A stretch of DNA of 64,000 nt from Pseudoxanthomonas beigongshangi (lineage in GTDB: Bacteria > Pseudomonadota > Gammaproteobacteria > Xanthomonadales > Xanthomonadaceae). The translations under genes and the position numbers were made by a program. Below the pieces are notes generated by a model, which did no database searches, was not told the origin of the DNA, and worked only from the letters and a program-made list of their open reading frames with translations. This document shows, in pieces, positions 55,296 to 64,000 of the stretch; position 1 is the first letter of the stretch, and every line of letters begins with the position of its first letter. The stretch spans positions 248,001 through 312,000 of the forward strand of contig NZ_JADHDV010000001.1 in assembly GCF_016820515.1 (NCBI RefSeq), read 5' to 3'.

Positions 55296-58133
55296 TTAGT
55301 TGAACTTGTAGTCGAACTGGACGAACACCTCGCGACCGACCGGGCTGAACGCGCGCCAGAAGTAGGGATACGAGTTGAACGTGTCGTCACGCGGATGCAG
55401 CTTGTTGAACACGTTGTTGACGTAGACACCGATGGTGGCCTTGTCCGTGATCTTCTTGCGCAGGCTGGCGTTCCACATGATGTACGGCGCGATGCGCGAG
55501 GTCTCGGCCCAGTTTGGCAGCGAACCCCAGCGATAGCCGTACACCGTGGCGTTCCAGTCGTTCTTGGTCCAACCCATCTGCCAGTTCAGGCGGCTGCGGA
55601 AGTTGAAGAACTGCGGATGATCGCGACGATCTTCCATCCGCTCGCCGGGGAACTGTTGCGCTTCCAGCTTCAGCACGTGGGTCCAGGACAGCTCGGCATT
55701 GAAATCGCCGAAACGATCGGTATCGATATTGTAGGTGGCACGGGCATCGATACCGGAGGTCCTGGTGAGCACCTGGTTCTGCGGATAGGTGTGGAACTCG
55801 AGCACTTCGCCGGTGGTCGGGTCGCGGACCACGCGGCTGGTGAAGTCCGCGCAACGCGGCGAGTTCTGATCCACCGCGCTGCCATCACGATTGGTGCCCA
55901 GAAGGCAGGCGGCTTCCTCGCGGAACAGCAGGCCGGTCAGATCGCTGATCGCGCCTTCCAGCTCGATGTTGTAGTAATCGACCGACAGCGACAGGTTGTC
56001 ACGTGCATCCCACACCACGCCCGCGGTGTAGGACTTGCCTTCCTCCGCGTCCAGGCGCGGGTCGCCCTTGCGGGTGCCGAACACCTGGTAGTTGTAGTCG
56101 GTGCCGCCGCCGCACTCCGTGGTCACGGTCGGGTTCAGGCCAGCCTCGCGGCAGGCATACTCGTCCATGATGTACAGATAGAAGCCCGACTCACCCGCGT
56201 AGATGTAGTGCATGTCCGGGGCCTTGAAGCTGGTGGCGTAGGAGCCGCGCAGCAGCAGGCTGTCGATCGGACGCCATTCCAGGCCGGTGGACCAGGTGAA
56301 CGCACCATTGATGTCACTGGCGTCGTTGAACTTGTCGTAGCGGCCGGCCAGGCTGGCCTTCAGGGTTTCGAAGATCGGAATGCTGAACTCCAGGCCGAAC
56401 GAATAGCGATCACGCTTGCCACCGCCTGCAGTGGCGGTCAGGCCCATCGGCGCGTCGTTGCCCGTGTAGTTGAGCAGCAGGCGATCATCGGGGCTGACGT
56501 CGTACTTCTGGGTAGCACCTTCCAGCACCGCGGCCATGGCCAGCGGACCGGCGGGCAGTTCGAACAGGTCGCCGCTGATCACGAAGGAGCCCTGGGTGAC
56601 TTGCGAATCGGCTTCGTTCTTGTAGCGCGACGTCATCTCCGCGACTTGGCCCGGGCTGAGCGGGTTCATCAGGCGGCCGACGTTGAGCGCGTAGATCGGC
56701 AGGCCGGTTGCGGCATGCGTGCCCAGGTTCGGTCCGAAGAAGTAGTCGCGCACCTTGCCGGCGACGAGATAGGAGAATTCCTCCTTCATATCGTAACGGG
56801 CATGCGAGATGGTGGCGTCCCAGTCGAACTTGTTGTCGAAGAGGGTGCCGCGCAGACCGGCCGCGATGTCGATGGAGGTTTCCTTGAACGTGCTGGGCTG
56901 GCCGCCGCCGGAACCGATTTCGCTCGGGGTGATGAAACGCAGCACGTTGCCGAGCACGGCGTTGTAGTTCGGATCGTAGAAGTTGCCGACGCCGAGCCCG
57001 CCGCCGCTCTGAACGAAGCGGGACGAACTCGCTACCTTCGCTTCCGAGGAGACGATGTTCAACTGCGCCCAGGCCTGGGTATTGCCGTCGAAATCGTAGG
57101 TGCCATAGAGGTACGCGGACAGGTTCTTGTCCGAGTTGCGGATGGACTGGCCGGCCGGCCAGCCGAAGTAGCCGCAGCGATCGGGCGTAGCGAGCGCAGG
57201 ATTGGACTTGAAGGCTTCAAACTCGCTGAAGCGATCGCAGACGGTCTGGGCGCCGCCCGGGTACTCGCGCACCGCGCTGCCCGGACCGGTGGTCGGGTTG
57301 CCATTGGCGTCGCGACGTACGGTGAAACGCACACCTTCATAGGCGGTGGTCGCATTGGCCGGATCCGACAGGCTGGGGTCGTCGCGGAACGAGTCCATGA
57401 ATTCACGCTGGAAGCCGTAGATGGCTTCGCGCTCCAGATACTCGGTGGCGTAGGTCAAGCTCCACTTGTCGCCGGTCTTGCCGCCGACCCACTGGAAACG
57501 ACCGGTGTCACCGCCGCCACGGGTCGTGGTGCCTGCGCGCACGGTTACCAGGTCGCCTTCGTAATTCGTCTTCAGGATCACATTGACCACGCCGGCCACC
57601 GCGTCCGAACCGTAGATCGCGGAAGCACCACCCGACAGGACTTCGATACGGTCGATCGCCGCCGACGGGATGGCGGCCAGGTTCACCGCGTTCGACTGGC
57701 TGTTGTACGGCATGGGATAGTCGGAGGTGCGACGGCCGTTGATCAGGACCAACTGGTAGCCAGGGCCGAGGCCGCGCAGGTTCAGGAAGCTGCCATTCGG
57801 GGTGAAGCCGTCCTGGTTCAATTCGTTCTGCACGGAGCCGGTGAATTGGCTCAACGTGTTGAGTGCGTCATAGACGGTCGAGAAACCTTCCTTCTCGATG
57901 TCGGCCGCGGTGATCACGGTCACCGGCGACGGACCTTCCACGTCCACGCGCGAGATGCGTGAGCCAGTGACGACGACCTTGTCCAGATTCTGGGCCTTGG
58001 CGGGAGCCGAGGCTTGTTCCTGTTCTTGCTGGGTTTCCTGGGCGGCTGCGGCGGTGGCGGGCAGCACGAACGCCGCAAAAAGGGCGGCGCACAGGCGGTT
58101 GCGCTTCAATGCGCGCGTATTGCGAACTGGCAT
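55296..58133 (-). CDS. TonB-dependent outer-membrane receptor 3
   Basis: 945 aa from ATG 58133, with AGGGG about 11 nt upstream. Signal peptide about 1-31 (ending TAAAAQ), then LDKVVVTGSRI, plug (GFSTVYDALNTLSQF; IDRIEVLSGGASAIYGSDAVAGVVN) and barrel ending in REVFVQFDYKFN. It is a tandem paralogue of receptor 2. It has a perfect CRP/Clp-type site 148 bp upstream of its start, which suggests control by cyclic-nucleotide signalling, and the GTTAA-N7-TTA repeat at 58216-58234. Confidence 0.93.
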   Translation of the reverse strand: MPVRNTRALKRNRLCAALFAAFVLPATAAAAQETQQEQEQASAPAKAQNLDKVVVTGSRISRVDVEGPSPVTVITAADIEKEGFSTVYDALNTLSQFTGSVQNELNQDGFTPNGSFLNLRGLGPGYQLVLINGRRTSDYPMPYNSQSNAVNLAAIPSAAIDRIEVLSGGASAIYGSDAVAGVVNVILKTNYEGDLVTVRAGTTTRGGGDTGRFQWVGGKTGDKWSLTYATEYLEREAIYGFQREFMDSFRDDPSLSDPANATTAYEGVRFTVRRDANGNPTTGPGSAVREYPGGAQTVCDRFSEFEAFKSNPALATPDRCGYFGWPAGQSIRNSDKNLSAYLYGTYDFDGNTQAWAQLNIVSSEAKVASSSRFVQSGGGLGVGNFYDPNYNAVLGNVLRFITPSEIGSGGGQPSTFKETSIDIAAGLRGTLFDNKFDWDATISHARYDMKEEFSYLVAGKVRDYFFGPNLGTHAATGLPIYALNVGRLMNPLSPGQVAEMTSRYKNEADSQVTQGSFVISGDLFELPAGPLAMAAVLEGATQKYDVSPDDRLLLNYTGNDAPMGLTATAGGGKRDRYSFGLEFSIPIFETLKASLAGRYDKFNDASDINGAFTWSTGLEWRPIDSLLLRGSYATSFKAPDMHYIYAGESGFYLYIMDEYACREAGLNPTVTTECGGGTDYNYQVFGTRKGDPRLDAEEGKSYTAGVVWDARDNLSLSVDYYNIELEGAISDLTGLLFREEAACLLGTNRDGSAVDQNSPRCADFTSRVVRDPTTGEVLEFHTYPQNQVLTRTSGIDARATYNIDTDRFGDFNAELSWTHVLKLEAQQFPGERMEDRRDHPQFFNFRSRLNWQMGWTKNDWNATVYGYRWGSLPNWAETSRIAPYIMWNASLRKKITDKATIGVYVNNVFNKLHPRDDTFNSYPYFWRAFSPVGREVFVQFDYKFN

Positions 58134-58215
58134 GTAGTGAATCCCCTTGAGATATAGATGCGGGCCCCATGGCCATTCCATTGGCCTGCCGCATCAAAGT
58201 GAAATCCTTGTTACG

Positions 58216-58234
58216 AAACTAACATGACATTAAC
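58216..58234 (-). promoter_or_regulatory. GTTAA-N7-TTA repeat upstream of receptor 3
   Basis: On the minus strand GTTAA, seven bases, TTAG: the second core has G in place of A. It ends 83 bp before the ATG and has the same spacing as the repeats upstream of receptors 1 and 2. Confidence 0.5.
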
Positions 58235-58240
58235 GAATGG

Positions 58241-58256
58241 TGTGATTCGCGTCCCA
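58241..58256. promoter_or_regulatory. Imperfect second CRP/Clp-like site
   Basis: TGTGA-TTCGCG-TCCCA: a perfect left half and four of five bases in the right half (TCCCA for TCACA). It is exactly 40 bp from the perfect site. Confidence 0.45.
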
Positions 58257-58280
58257 GTGAAATCAGAATTCTTTTAATTA

Positions 58281-58296
58281 TGTGATTTATGTCACA
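58281..58296. promoter_or_regulatory. Perfect CRP/Clp-family binding site
   Basis: TGTGA-TTTATG-TCACA fits the TGTGA-N6-TCACA consensus at all ten bases and sits in AT-rich flanks. In Xanthomonas the CRP homologue Clp recognises this sequence and is antagonised by c-di-GMP. The site is 148 bp upstream of the receptor 3 ATG and about 286 bp upstream of the apbC ATG. Confidence 0.75.
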
Positions 58297-58581
58297 AAAT
58301 TCTTGGCGAATTTGTAGCGCTGCACAATGCCCTTTTGAGTAATTTGTTTTGAATCAATGCGTTACAGAAGTCCCGCCAAGACCCGTTTGATCCGGTCGAA
58401 GGCCGTGCTGAGGCACCGTTAACTGGGCAGGTGGAGCCGCCGTCGCAGGCACCAGAGCGGGCAGCCGGACCTTTTCCCCCGATCACCTAAACTGTGCGCC
58501 GCACCTTCCTTGTTGCCCGGCGCCCCGCCCAGGCGGCCAGCGCCCTTCCGGGCGACGGGCATCGCTCATCCAACGCAGAAC

Positions 58582-59430
58582 ATGACCCCCCAAACCGTCG
58601 TCCCCCATGCCGTCCAGGGCACCCTGAGCCCTTCCCCCCGCGTCAAGAACGTCATCGCCGTCGGTTCCGGCAAGGGCGGGGTGGGCAAGTCCACCACCGC
58701 GGTCAACCTGGCGTTGGCGCTTCATGCCGACGGAGCCCGGGTGGGGCTGCTGGATGCCGACGTCTACGGCCCCAGCATCCCGGCCATGCTCGGTTTGTCG
58801 GGGCGGCCCGACAGCCCGGACAACAAGTCGATCGAACCGATGCGGGCGTTCGGCGTGGAGGCGATGTCGATTGGCCTGCTCGTGGATCAGGACACGCCGA
58901 TGATCTGGCGCGGCCCGATGGCGACTTCGGCGCTGATGCAGTTGTTCACCGACACCCTGTGGGGTGATCTGGACTACCTGCTGATCGATCTGCCGCCGGG
59001 TACGGGCGACATCCAGTTGACCCTGGCCCAGAAGATTCCGGTGGCGGGCGCGGTGGTGGTCACCACCCCGCAGGACATCGCCACCCTGGATGCGCGCAAG
59101 GCACTGAAGATGTTTGAAAAGGTCGAGGTCGCGGTGCTGGGCATCGTCGAGAACATGGCGGTGCATACCTGTTCCAGTTGCGGCCACGTCGAGCACCTGT
59201 TTGGGGAGGGGGGCGGCCAGCGGATGGCGGCGCAGTACGGCGTGCCGCTGTTGGGATCGCTGCCGCTGGACATCGCGATCCGGGAGCAGGGCGATGCCGG
59301 GCGGCCGGTGGTCGTGGCCGCGCCGGATTCGGCCGCCGCGCAGGCCTACCGGCAGGCGGCGCGAGCGCTGGTGGCGCAACTGGAATCCCGGCCACGGGCC
59401 AAGCCTTCGATCCTTTCCTCGCTGGTCTGA
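58582..59430 (+). CDS. apbC: Iron-sulfur cluster carrier protein (Mrp/ApbC family)
   Basis: 282 aa from ATG 58582. Walker A deviant [11 protein letters not shown] (about 33-43), [22 protein letters not shown] and a CxxC pair (TCSSCGH) for cluster binding. It lacks the N-terminal DUF59/MIP18 domain found in longer Mrp proteins. It binds and transfers Fe-S clusters in the cytosol. dcd follows after 91 bp. Confidence 0.93.
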   Translation: MTPQTVVPHAVQGTLSPSPRVKNVIAVGSGKGGVGKSTTAVNLALALHADGARVGLLDADVYGPSIPAMLGLSGRPDSPDNKSIEPMRAFGVEAMSIGLLVDQDTPMIWRGPMATSALMQLFTDTLWGDLDYLLIDLPPGTGDIQLTLAQKIPVAGAVVVTTPQDIATLDARKALKMFEKVEVAVLGIVENMAVHTCSSCGHVEHLFGEGGGQRMAAQYGVPLLGSLPLDIAIREQGDAGRPVVVAAPDSAAAQAYRQAARALVAQLESRPRAKPSILSSLV

Positions 59431-59474
59431 CCCTGCCTCGTCTCGGCCCGCTCGGGCGAGGGGCCGGGCTGCCC

Positions 59475-59480
59475 TACAAT
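59475..59480 (+). promoter_or_regulatory. -10-like element upstream of dcd
   Basis: TACAAT, 41 nt before the dcd ATG, in the short gap after apbC. No matching -35 was recognised. Confidence 0.3.
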
Positions 59481-59521
59481 GGCGGCCCCGTCCGCACCCG
59501 TCTCCGCAACAGGAACCCTGC

Positions 59522-60088
59522 ATGAGCATCAAGAGTGACCGTTGGATCCGCCGCATGTCCGAGCAGCACGGCATGATCGAGCCGTACGAGCCGGGACAGG
59601 TGAAGCAGGTCAACGGCGAGCGCATCGTCAGCTACGGCACCTCCAGCTACGGCTACGACGTGCGCTGCTCGCGCGAGTTCAAGGTGTTCACCAACATCAA
59701 CTCGACGATCGTCGATCCGAAGCACTTCGATCCCGGCAGCTTCGTCGACATCGAATCCGACGTCTGCATCATCCCGCCGAATTCGTTCGCGCTGGCCCGC
59801 ACGGTCGAGTACTTCCGCATCCCGCGCGACACCCTGGTGGTGTGCCTGGGCAAGAGCACGTACGCGCGCTGCGGCATCATCGTCAACGTGACCCCGCTGG
59901 AGCCGGAGTGGGAAGGGCACGTCACCCTGGAGTTCAGCAACACCACGCCGCTGCCGGCGCGCATCTACGCCAACGAGGGCGTGGCGCAGATGCTGTTCTT
60001 CCAGTCCGACGAAGTCTGCGAAACCTCGTACAAGGATCGCGGCGGCAAGTACCAGGGCCAGACCGGGGTGACGCTGCCGCGGACCTGA
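59522..60088 (+). CDS. dcd: dCTP deaminase
   Basis: 188 aa. Motifs [13 protein letters not shown] (nucleotide-binding, catalytic Arg/Glu region) and [25 protein letters not shown] are those of the E. coli-type trimeric dCTP deaminase. It makes dUTP from dCTP for dTMP synthesis. Followed 15 bp later by an RDD-family gene. Confidence 0.95.
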   Translation: MSIKSDRWIRRMSEQHGMIEPYEPGQVKQVNGERIVSYGTSSYGYDVRCSREFKVFTNINSTIVDPKHFDPGSFVDIESDVCIIPPNSFALARTVEYFRIPRDTLVVCLGKSTYARCGIIVNVTPLEPEWEGHVTLEFSNTTPLPARIYANEGVAQMLFFQSDEVCETSYKDRGGKYQGQTGVTLPRT

Positions 60089-60103
60089 GCGTGGCGCAGG
60101 TAC

Positions 60104-60652
60104 ATGGACGCCAATCCGTATACGCCACCCGCCACGGCACTCGTCGAGAATGACAAGGGCCACGAAGTGGTCCTGGCCGCGCGTTGGCGCCGATTGGTGG
60201 CTTGCATTATCGATACATTGCTGCAGGCGGCGTTGTGGATCGGGGCGGGTCATGGCCTGCAATCGCTGACAGGCTGGCAATTGAGCGCGGAACAGCCTGC
60301 GCGTGTCCCGACGACAACGCTGGAGTATTGGCTGGAGCCTTTCATCATCGCCGGCCACCCGCTCGACTACCTGCTTGGTTTCGCGGCGTTCCTGGTGTTG
60401 CAGGGGTGGTTGCTGGCCAGGAGGCAGCAGACCATCGGCAAGCTGATGCTGGGTGTGCGCATCACCGATGCATCGGGCCAGCCCGCCGGCCTGCGACGCA
60501 TCCTGCTGGCGCGTGAGCTGCCATGGTGGCTGTTGGCGTTGGTGCCATTTGGCACGCTCCTTGTCGCGCTAGAGCCCCTCTTCATTTTCCGCCGCGACCG
60601 GCGTTGCCTGCACGATCTGTTGGCCGGAACACGCGTGGTTGCCGCGCGCTGA
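60104..60652 (+). CDS. RDD family membrane protein
   Basis: 182 aa. RDD signature near RRLVACIIDTLLQAALW (residues about 29-45) with the Arg and Asp pattern, a second membrane segment near 90-110, QTIGKLMLGVRITD, and a final RRCLHDLLAGTRVV. Three to four transmembrane segments are predicted. Function of the family is largely unknown; transport has been suggested. It sits downstream of dcd and ends 9 bp from the convergent HIT gene. Confidence 0.87.
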   Translation: MDANPYTPPATALVENDKGHEVVLAARWRRLVACIIDTLLQAALWIGAGHGLQSLTGWQLSAEQPARVPTTTLEYWLEPFIIAGHPLDYLLGFAAFLVLQGWLLARRQQTIGKLMLGVRITDASGQPAGLRRILLARELPWWLLALVPFGTLLVALEPLFIFRRDRRCLHDLLAGTRVVAAR

Positions 60653-60661
60653 ACACGGCCG

Positions 60662-61072
60662 CTACGCGATCAGACGCCGACGCCAGCGCGCCACCTCGGT
60701 CGCCAGTTCGGCTTCGGAAAAACGCTCGGCTTGGCCATGTCCCCACACGGGGCCCGGCCAGGCCGGATCGCCTTCGTGGCGTCCCACCAGGTGGATGTGC
60801 AACTGGCGCACGATGTTGCCGAGCGCGCCGATATTGAGCTTCTGCACCCCTGGAACCGCACGGATCAATCCGCCCGCCTGGTTGATCTCCGCGAGCAGCA
60901 GGCGTTGCTGGCCGCCATCCAGATCCAGCCATTCGCTCACGTTGTCCACCCGCGGCACCAGCACCAGCCAGGGATAACGACGGTCGTTCATCAGTCGCAC
61001 CTGCGACAGCGGGCCATCGGCGATGAACAGGCTGTCGCGGGCCAGGCGGGAATCCGGTTCGAAGCCGCTCAC
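60662..61072 (-). CDS. HIT domain-containing protein
   Basis: 136 aa from GTG 61072, which overlaps the preceding stop. The HIT nucleotide-binding motif reads RQLHIHLVGRH: the second and third His of the usual H-x-H-x-H are present, and the first is Gln, as in several xanthomonad homologues. The middle His is the nucleophile in this family. Probable nucleotide hydrolase or transferase acting on AMP derivatives. It follows the dienelactone hydrolase gene in one operon. Confidence 0.87.
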   Translation of the reverse strand: MSGFEPDSRLARDSLFIADGPLSQVRLMNDRRYPWLVLVPRVDNVSEWLDLDGGQQRLLLAEINQAGGLIRAVPGVQKLNIGALGNIVRQLHIHLVGRHEGDPAWPGPVWGHGQAERFSEAELATEVARWRRRLIA

Positions 61073-61746
61073 CCGATCTGCTCCGCGAGGAACGCCAGGC
61101 TGCGTGAAAGTGCCAGGTCGGCGCTTGGCGCGTCGTGGATGTCGGGACTGGCGTCGCGGTTGAAGGCATGGCCGGCCGGATAGGTGAAAACGGGCAGGCC
61201 GGGCAAGCGGTCGCGATGAAGTTGCACGGCTTCCGGTGGAATCGACGCGTCCTGTTCGCCGAAATGGAACATCACCGGCGCAGGCAACGTCGAACCGGAT
61301 GGCATTTCCTCCAGGAACAGGCGGTTGCGGGAGCCGTAATAGCTCACGCCCGGCAGCCCCAGCCGAAGCGCGGACAGGAAGGCGACCGTGCCGCCCCAGC
61401 AGTAGCCGACGGTGCCGACTTTTCCAGCCCAGGCCAGCGCGGCGGCGGCGGCGGATACCACGTCGAGCGCGGCGTCGAATCCCAGCTTGCCGATGAGTTC
61501 GCGGCCGCGATCGTGGGCGGACGGGTCGTAGGGCAGTTCGACACCCGGCTCGACCAGATCGAAGAACGCCGGCGCCAGGGTCGCGTAGCCAGCCTCGGCG
61601 TAGCGTTCGGCGACGCTGCGGATGTGCGCGTTGGCGCCGAAGATTTCCTGGATGATCACCAGGCCGCCACGGGGCGCACCTGCCGGTTTGGCCTGCCAGG
61701 CCGCCACCGGGCCGCGCGCGGTTTCGAGGGTGATCCATTCGCCCAT
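61069..61746 (-). CDS. Dienelactone hydrolase family protein
   Basis: 225 aa from ATG 61746, with AGGA 9 nt upstream; an upstream ATG at 61791 is less likely. The Cys nucleophile sits in GYCWGG (about residue 109), the acid in GEQDASIP and the His in YPAGHAFN. It matches the DLH family, which hydrolyses lactones, but substrate range is broad and no catabolic genes surround it. It is coupled to the HIT gene (GTGA overlap). Confidence 0.87.
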   Translation of the reverse strand: MGEWITLETARGPVAAWQAKPAGAPRGGLVIIQEIFGANAHIRSVAERYAEAGYATLAPAFFDLVEPGVELPYDPSAHDRGRELIGKLGFDAALDVVSAAAAALAWAGKVGTVGYCWGGTVAFLSALRLGLPGVSYYGSRNRLFLEEMPSGSTLPAPVMFHFGEQDASIPPEAVQLHRDRLPGLPVFTYPAGHAFNRDASPDIHDAPSADLALSRSLAFLAEQIG

Positions 61747-61858
61747 GGGGGAGAGTCCTGCATTGCCAGCGAGGCGCGCATTGTCGCCCATCCGTCCGGA
61801 CCGGCGGGTGACGGTCGCCGGATTCAGGCGCCGCGAAGGGGCGGCCGGGGCGAGGCGC

Positions 61859-61864
61859 TATAAT
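61859..61864 (+). promoter_or_regulatory. -10 element of rimO
   Basis: A consensus TATAAT, 44 nt before the rimO ATG, in the divergent gap with the dienelactone hydrolase gene. No clear -35 17 bp upstream. Confidence 0.4.
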
Positions 61865-61908
61865 CCGCGCCCCGTCGGCGTGCCGCCGTTTTCTCCGTTT
61901 CCGTCTCC

Positions 61909-63270
61909 ATGTCCCTGCAGAACCCCAAGGTGGGCTTCGTCAGCCTCGGCTGTCCGAAAGCCCTGGTCGACTCCGAACGCATCCTCACCCAGTTGCGCGT
62001 GGAGGGTTACGACATCGTGCCCACCTACCAGGCGGCCGACGTGGTGGTGGTCAACACCTGCGGCTTCATCGACGCGGCGGTGACCGAATCGCTGGACGCG
62101 ATCGGCGAGGCGCTGGCGGAAAACGGCAAGGTCATCGTCACTGGTTGCCTGGGCAAGCGCCCGGAGCAGATCCGCGAGGCGCATCCCGACGTGCTGGCGA
62201 TCAGCGGCCCGCAGGACTACCAGAGCGTGATGGAGGCGGTGCACGCGGCGCTGCCGCCCAGGCACGACCCGTTCCTGGACCTGGTGCCGGACTACGGCCT
62301 GAAGCTGACCCCGCGCCACTACGCCTATCTGAAGATTTCCGAGGGCTGCAATCACCGCTGCAGCTTCTGCATCATCCCGTCGATGCGTGGCGACCTGGTC
62401 TCGCGGCCGGTCGACGAGGTGCTGCGCGAGGCCGAACGCCTGGTTCGCGGTGGGGTGAAGGAACTGCTGGTGGTGTCGCAGGACACCTCCGCCTACGGTG
62501 TCGATCTGAAGTACGCCGAGCGCGAATGGGGCGGCAAGACCTACGCCACCCGCATGAAGGCGTTGTGCGAAGGACTGTCGGAACTCGGTGCGTGGACGCG
62601 CCTGCATTACGTCTATCCGTATCCGCATGTCGACGACGTCATCCCGCTGATGGCCGAGGGCAAGGTGCTGCCGTACCTGGACATTCCGTTCCAGCACGCC
62701 AGTCCGCGCATCCTCAAGCTGATGAAGCGCCCGGGTGCGGTCGACAAGACCCTGGAACGTGTGCAGCGCTGGCGGGCGATGTGTCCGGAGCTGACCCTGC
62801 GTTCGACCTTCATCGTCGGCTTCCCCGGCGAGACCGAGGCCGAATTCGAGGCGCTGCTGGATTTCCTCGACGAGGCGCAACTGGATCGGGTGGGCGCGTT
62901 CGCCTATTCGCCGGTGGAAGGCGCGGCCGCCAACGCGTTGCCGGATCCGGTGCCGGAGGAGGTGAAGCAGGAGCGCCTGGCCCGCTTCATGGAACGGCAG
63001 GCGGCGATTTCCGCCGCGCGCCTGGAAGCCAAGATCGGCAGCGTGCAGCGTTGCCTGGTGGACCTGCTGGAAGACGGTATCGCGGTGGCGCGTTCCTCGG
63101 CGGACGCGCCGGAGATCGACGGCCTGGTGCACATCCAGAACGGCGAGGAGTTCGGGCTCAAGCCGGGCCAGTTCGTCGACGTGGAAATCACCGACAGCGA
63201 CGAGCACGATCTGTTCGGCGATGCGATCGCCCAGCCGGCCGCCGGACCGATCGACCTCAAGGTGCTGTGA
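61909..63270 (+). CDS. rimO: Ribosomal protein S12 methylthiotransferase
   Basis: 453 aa. The N-terminal MTTase domain has the three cluster Cys (SLGCPK, NTCGF, TGCLG), the radical SAM motif is CNHRCSFC (about residues 146-153), and the C-terminal TRAM domain starts near 385. It adds a methylthio group to Asp89 of S12. The stop overlaps the next gene's GTG. Confidence 0.95.
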   Translation: MSLQNPKVGFVSLGCPKALVDSERILTQLRVEGYDIVPTYQAADVVVVNTCGFIDAAVTESLDAIGEALAENGKVIVTGCLGKRPEQIREAHPDVLAISGPQDYQSVMEAVHAALPPRHDPFLDLVPDYGLKLTPRHYAYLKISEGCNHRCSFCIIPSMRGDLVSRPVDEVLREAERLVRGGVKELLVVSQDTSAYGVDLKYAEREWGGKTYATRMKALCEGLSELGAWTRLHYVYPYPHVDDVIPLMAEGKVLPYLDIPFQHASPRILKLMKRPGAVDKTLERVQRWRAMCPELTLRSTFIVGFPGETEAEFEALLDFLDEAQLDRVGAFAYSPVEGAAANALPDPVPEEVKQERLARFMERQAAISAARLEAKIGSVQRCLVDLLEDGIAVARSSADAPEIDGLVHIQNGEEFGLKPGQFVDVEITDSDEHDLFGDAIAQPAAGPIDLKVL

Positions 63271-64000
63271 ACGCAGCGGCGCCTGCCGCGGTTGCGGAGC
63301 GGCGCCGCTTCGTGGCCCCGGTGCGTGGCGACGTGCTGGCCGCCACCTTCACGCATCCGCTGTTCGACGATCTGGCGGCTTGTCGCGATCTGCTGCTTGC
63401 GGCCGAGTGGCCCGGCATCGACCTGCTCAACACGCGCTTGCCGCTGCCCGGACGGCATTTCATCGCCCAGGACGAGGCGCTGCTGGCCGATGGCCTGCAT
63501 TACGAGGTACGCGTTGCGCAGGGACGCATCGCCACGCGTCCGGACAATTGGCACGATCTGTTCAATGCCCTGGTCTGGGCGCGTCATCCCGCGCTCAAGG
63601 CAGCGCTCAATGCGCGCCAGTGCCTGCATGTAGCGGACCGCGACGACGGCCAGCGCAACCGCGCGCAACAGGCGCTGCCCCAGTTCGATGAAAGCGGCGT
63701 GATCGTGCGGGTGCGCGAGGCATCGCTGCTCGATGCCTGGGATCGCCACGACTGGTCCGGGTTGTTCCGGGGGCATGCCGACAGCTGGCGCCGGGGCGAC
63801 ATCGCCGTCATCGCGGTGATCGGGCATGCCTTGCTGGAACAGGCGCTGCTGCCGGGACGTCGACTGGTTGGCAAGTGCGTGGTGGTGGCGCGGGACGCGG
63901 CGGTGGAAACGGACGTGGCGCGTGTCGTGGCGGCGATCCGGACCGGCGAAGTCCTGGAAGATCCGAGGGAACTGCGGCCATTGCCGCTGGCCGGCATCCC
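63267..64000 (+). CDS. DUF3025 family protein (partial, cut by the window end)
   Basis: The frame opens at GTG 63267, overlapping the rimO stop, and runs without a stop to the last base: 244 codons visible. The stretch [22 protein letters not shown] near residues 92-113 and the downstream [14 protein letters not shown] are hallmarks of DUF3025. The family is uncharacterised. The C-terminus is outside the window. Confidence 0.82.
   Translation, partial: MNAAAPAAVAERRRFVAPVRGDVLAATFTHPLFDDLAACRDLLLAAEWPGIDLLNTRLPLPGRHFIAQDEALLADGLHYEVRVAQGRIATRPDNWHDLFNALVWARHPALKAALNARQCLHVADRDDGQRNRAQQALPQFDESGVIVRVREASLLDAWDRHDWSGLFRGHADSWRRGDIAVIAVIGHALLEQALLPGRRLVGKCVVVARDAAVETDVARVVAAIRTGEVLEDPRELRPLPLAGI

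Larger units (their letters stand above)
58134..58581. promoter_or_regulatory. 448-bp divergent intergenic region, receptor 3 / apbC
   Basis: AT-rich in its middle compared with the neighbours. It holds, from the receptor side, the GTTAA-N7-TTA repeat (58216-58234), an imperfect CRP-like site (58241-58256), the perfect CRP/Clp-type site (58281-58296) and, towards apbC, a -10-like TAAACT (58488-58493). No credible gene was seen. Confidence 0.6.

Noticed and set aside
1-64000. CRISPR array, prophage, insertion sequence or attachment site
   Set aside because: No regularly spaced repeats, transposase or integrase frames, or tRNA-flanking direct repeats were seen.

Overview
The window is a 64 kb stretch of a high-GC gammaproteobacterial chromosome. 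Gene content and order point to the Xanthomonadaceae/Lysobacteraceae (Lysobacter, Luteimonas, Pseudoxanthomonas or Thermomonas type). The evidence is the pcnB-folK-panB-panC-panD-pgi order, the bcp-gcvR/dapA-bamC divergon, queG/nnr-tsaE-amiC-mutL, several large TonB-dependent receptors in a row, a GumN/TraB protein, and a perfect CRP/Clp-type site. Strong third-position GC produces many long antisense open frames that are not genes. I saw no phage, insertion sequence or CRISPR array.

Region 1 (1-18721) is an exopolysaccharide locus. The plus-strand arm carries the end of a probable flippase, a CapK-type adenylate-forming enzyme, a GT4 glycosyltransferase, a NodB-type deacetylase, a membrane-anchored protein of unknown family and two GT2 glycosyltransferases. 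The minus-strand arm (17502 down to 6667) reads: TviB-type UDP-aminosugar 6-dehydrogenase, UDP-uronate 4-epimerase-like protein, Wza/EpsE-type export lipoprotein, Wzz/GNVR chain-length protein, CpsD-like ATPase without a Walker A lysine, outer-membrane beta-barrel, and two paralogous heparinase II/III-like proteins. Together these could make, export, modify and trim a uronic-acid-containing polymer. The proteins resemble the EPS modules that accompany exosortase/PEP-CTERM systems, but no exosortase is in the window. galE and a MASE2-GGDEF diguanylate cyclase follow.

Region 2 (19877-31383) holds an alpha/beta hydrolase with thiD, a YoaK-family membrane protein, a PIN-PhoH ATPase, bcp-gcvR divergent from dapA-bamC, the 7Fe ferredoxin fdxA, a pirin, a Cds1-like PLP enzyme and oligopeptidase A.

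Region 3 (31470-48950) is housekeeping: tRNA-Glu(CTC), pcnB with an apparently non-canonical (ATT) start, folK and the pantothenate genes, pgi, a REP-type hairpin, queG back to back with nnr-tsaE-amiC-mutL, a DUF1684 lipoprotein, a TraB/GumN protein, a soluble RnfB-like ferredoxin, metG and a DUF2147 protein. Several of these genes have a -10-like hexamer 6 to 8 nt before the ATG, which suggests leaderless mRNAs.

Region 4 (49161-58133) has three tandem TonB-dependent receptors on the minus strand, each with its own terminator. Each also has a conserved GTTAA-N7-TTA repeat upstream. The first gene in transcriptional order has, in addition, a perfect TGTGA-N6-TCACA site.

Region 5 (58582-64000) contains apbC/mrp, dcd, an RDD membrane protein, a HIT protein, a dienelactone-hydrolase-family protein, rimO and the start of a DUF3025 gene cut by the window edge.

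Family assignments rest on reading motifs and remembered homologues. No database search was run.
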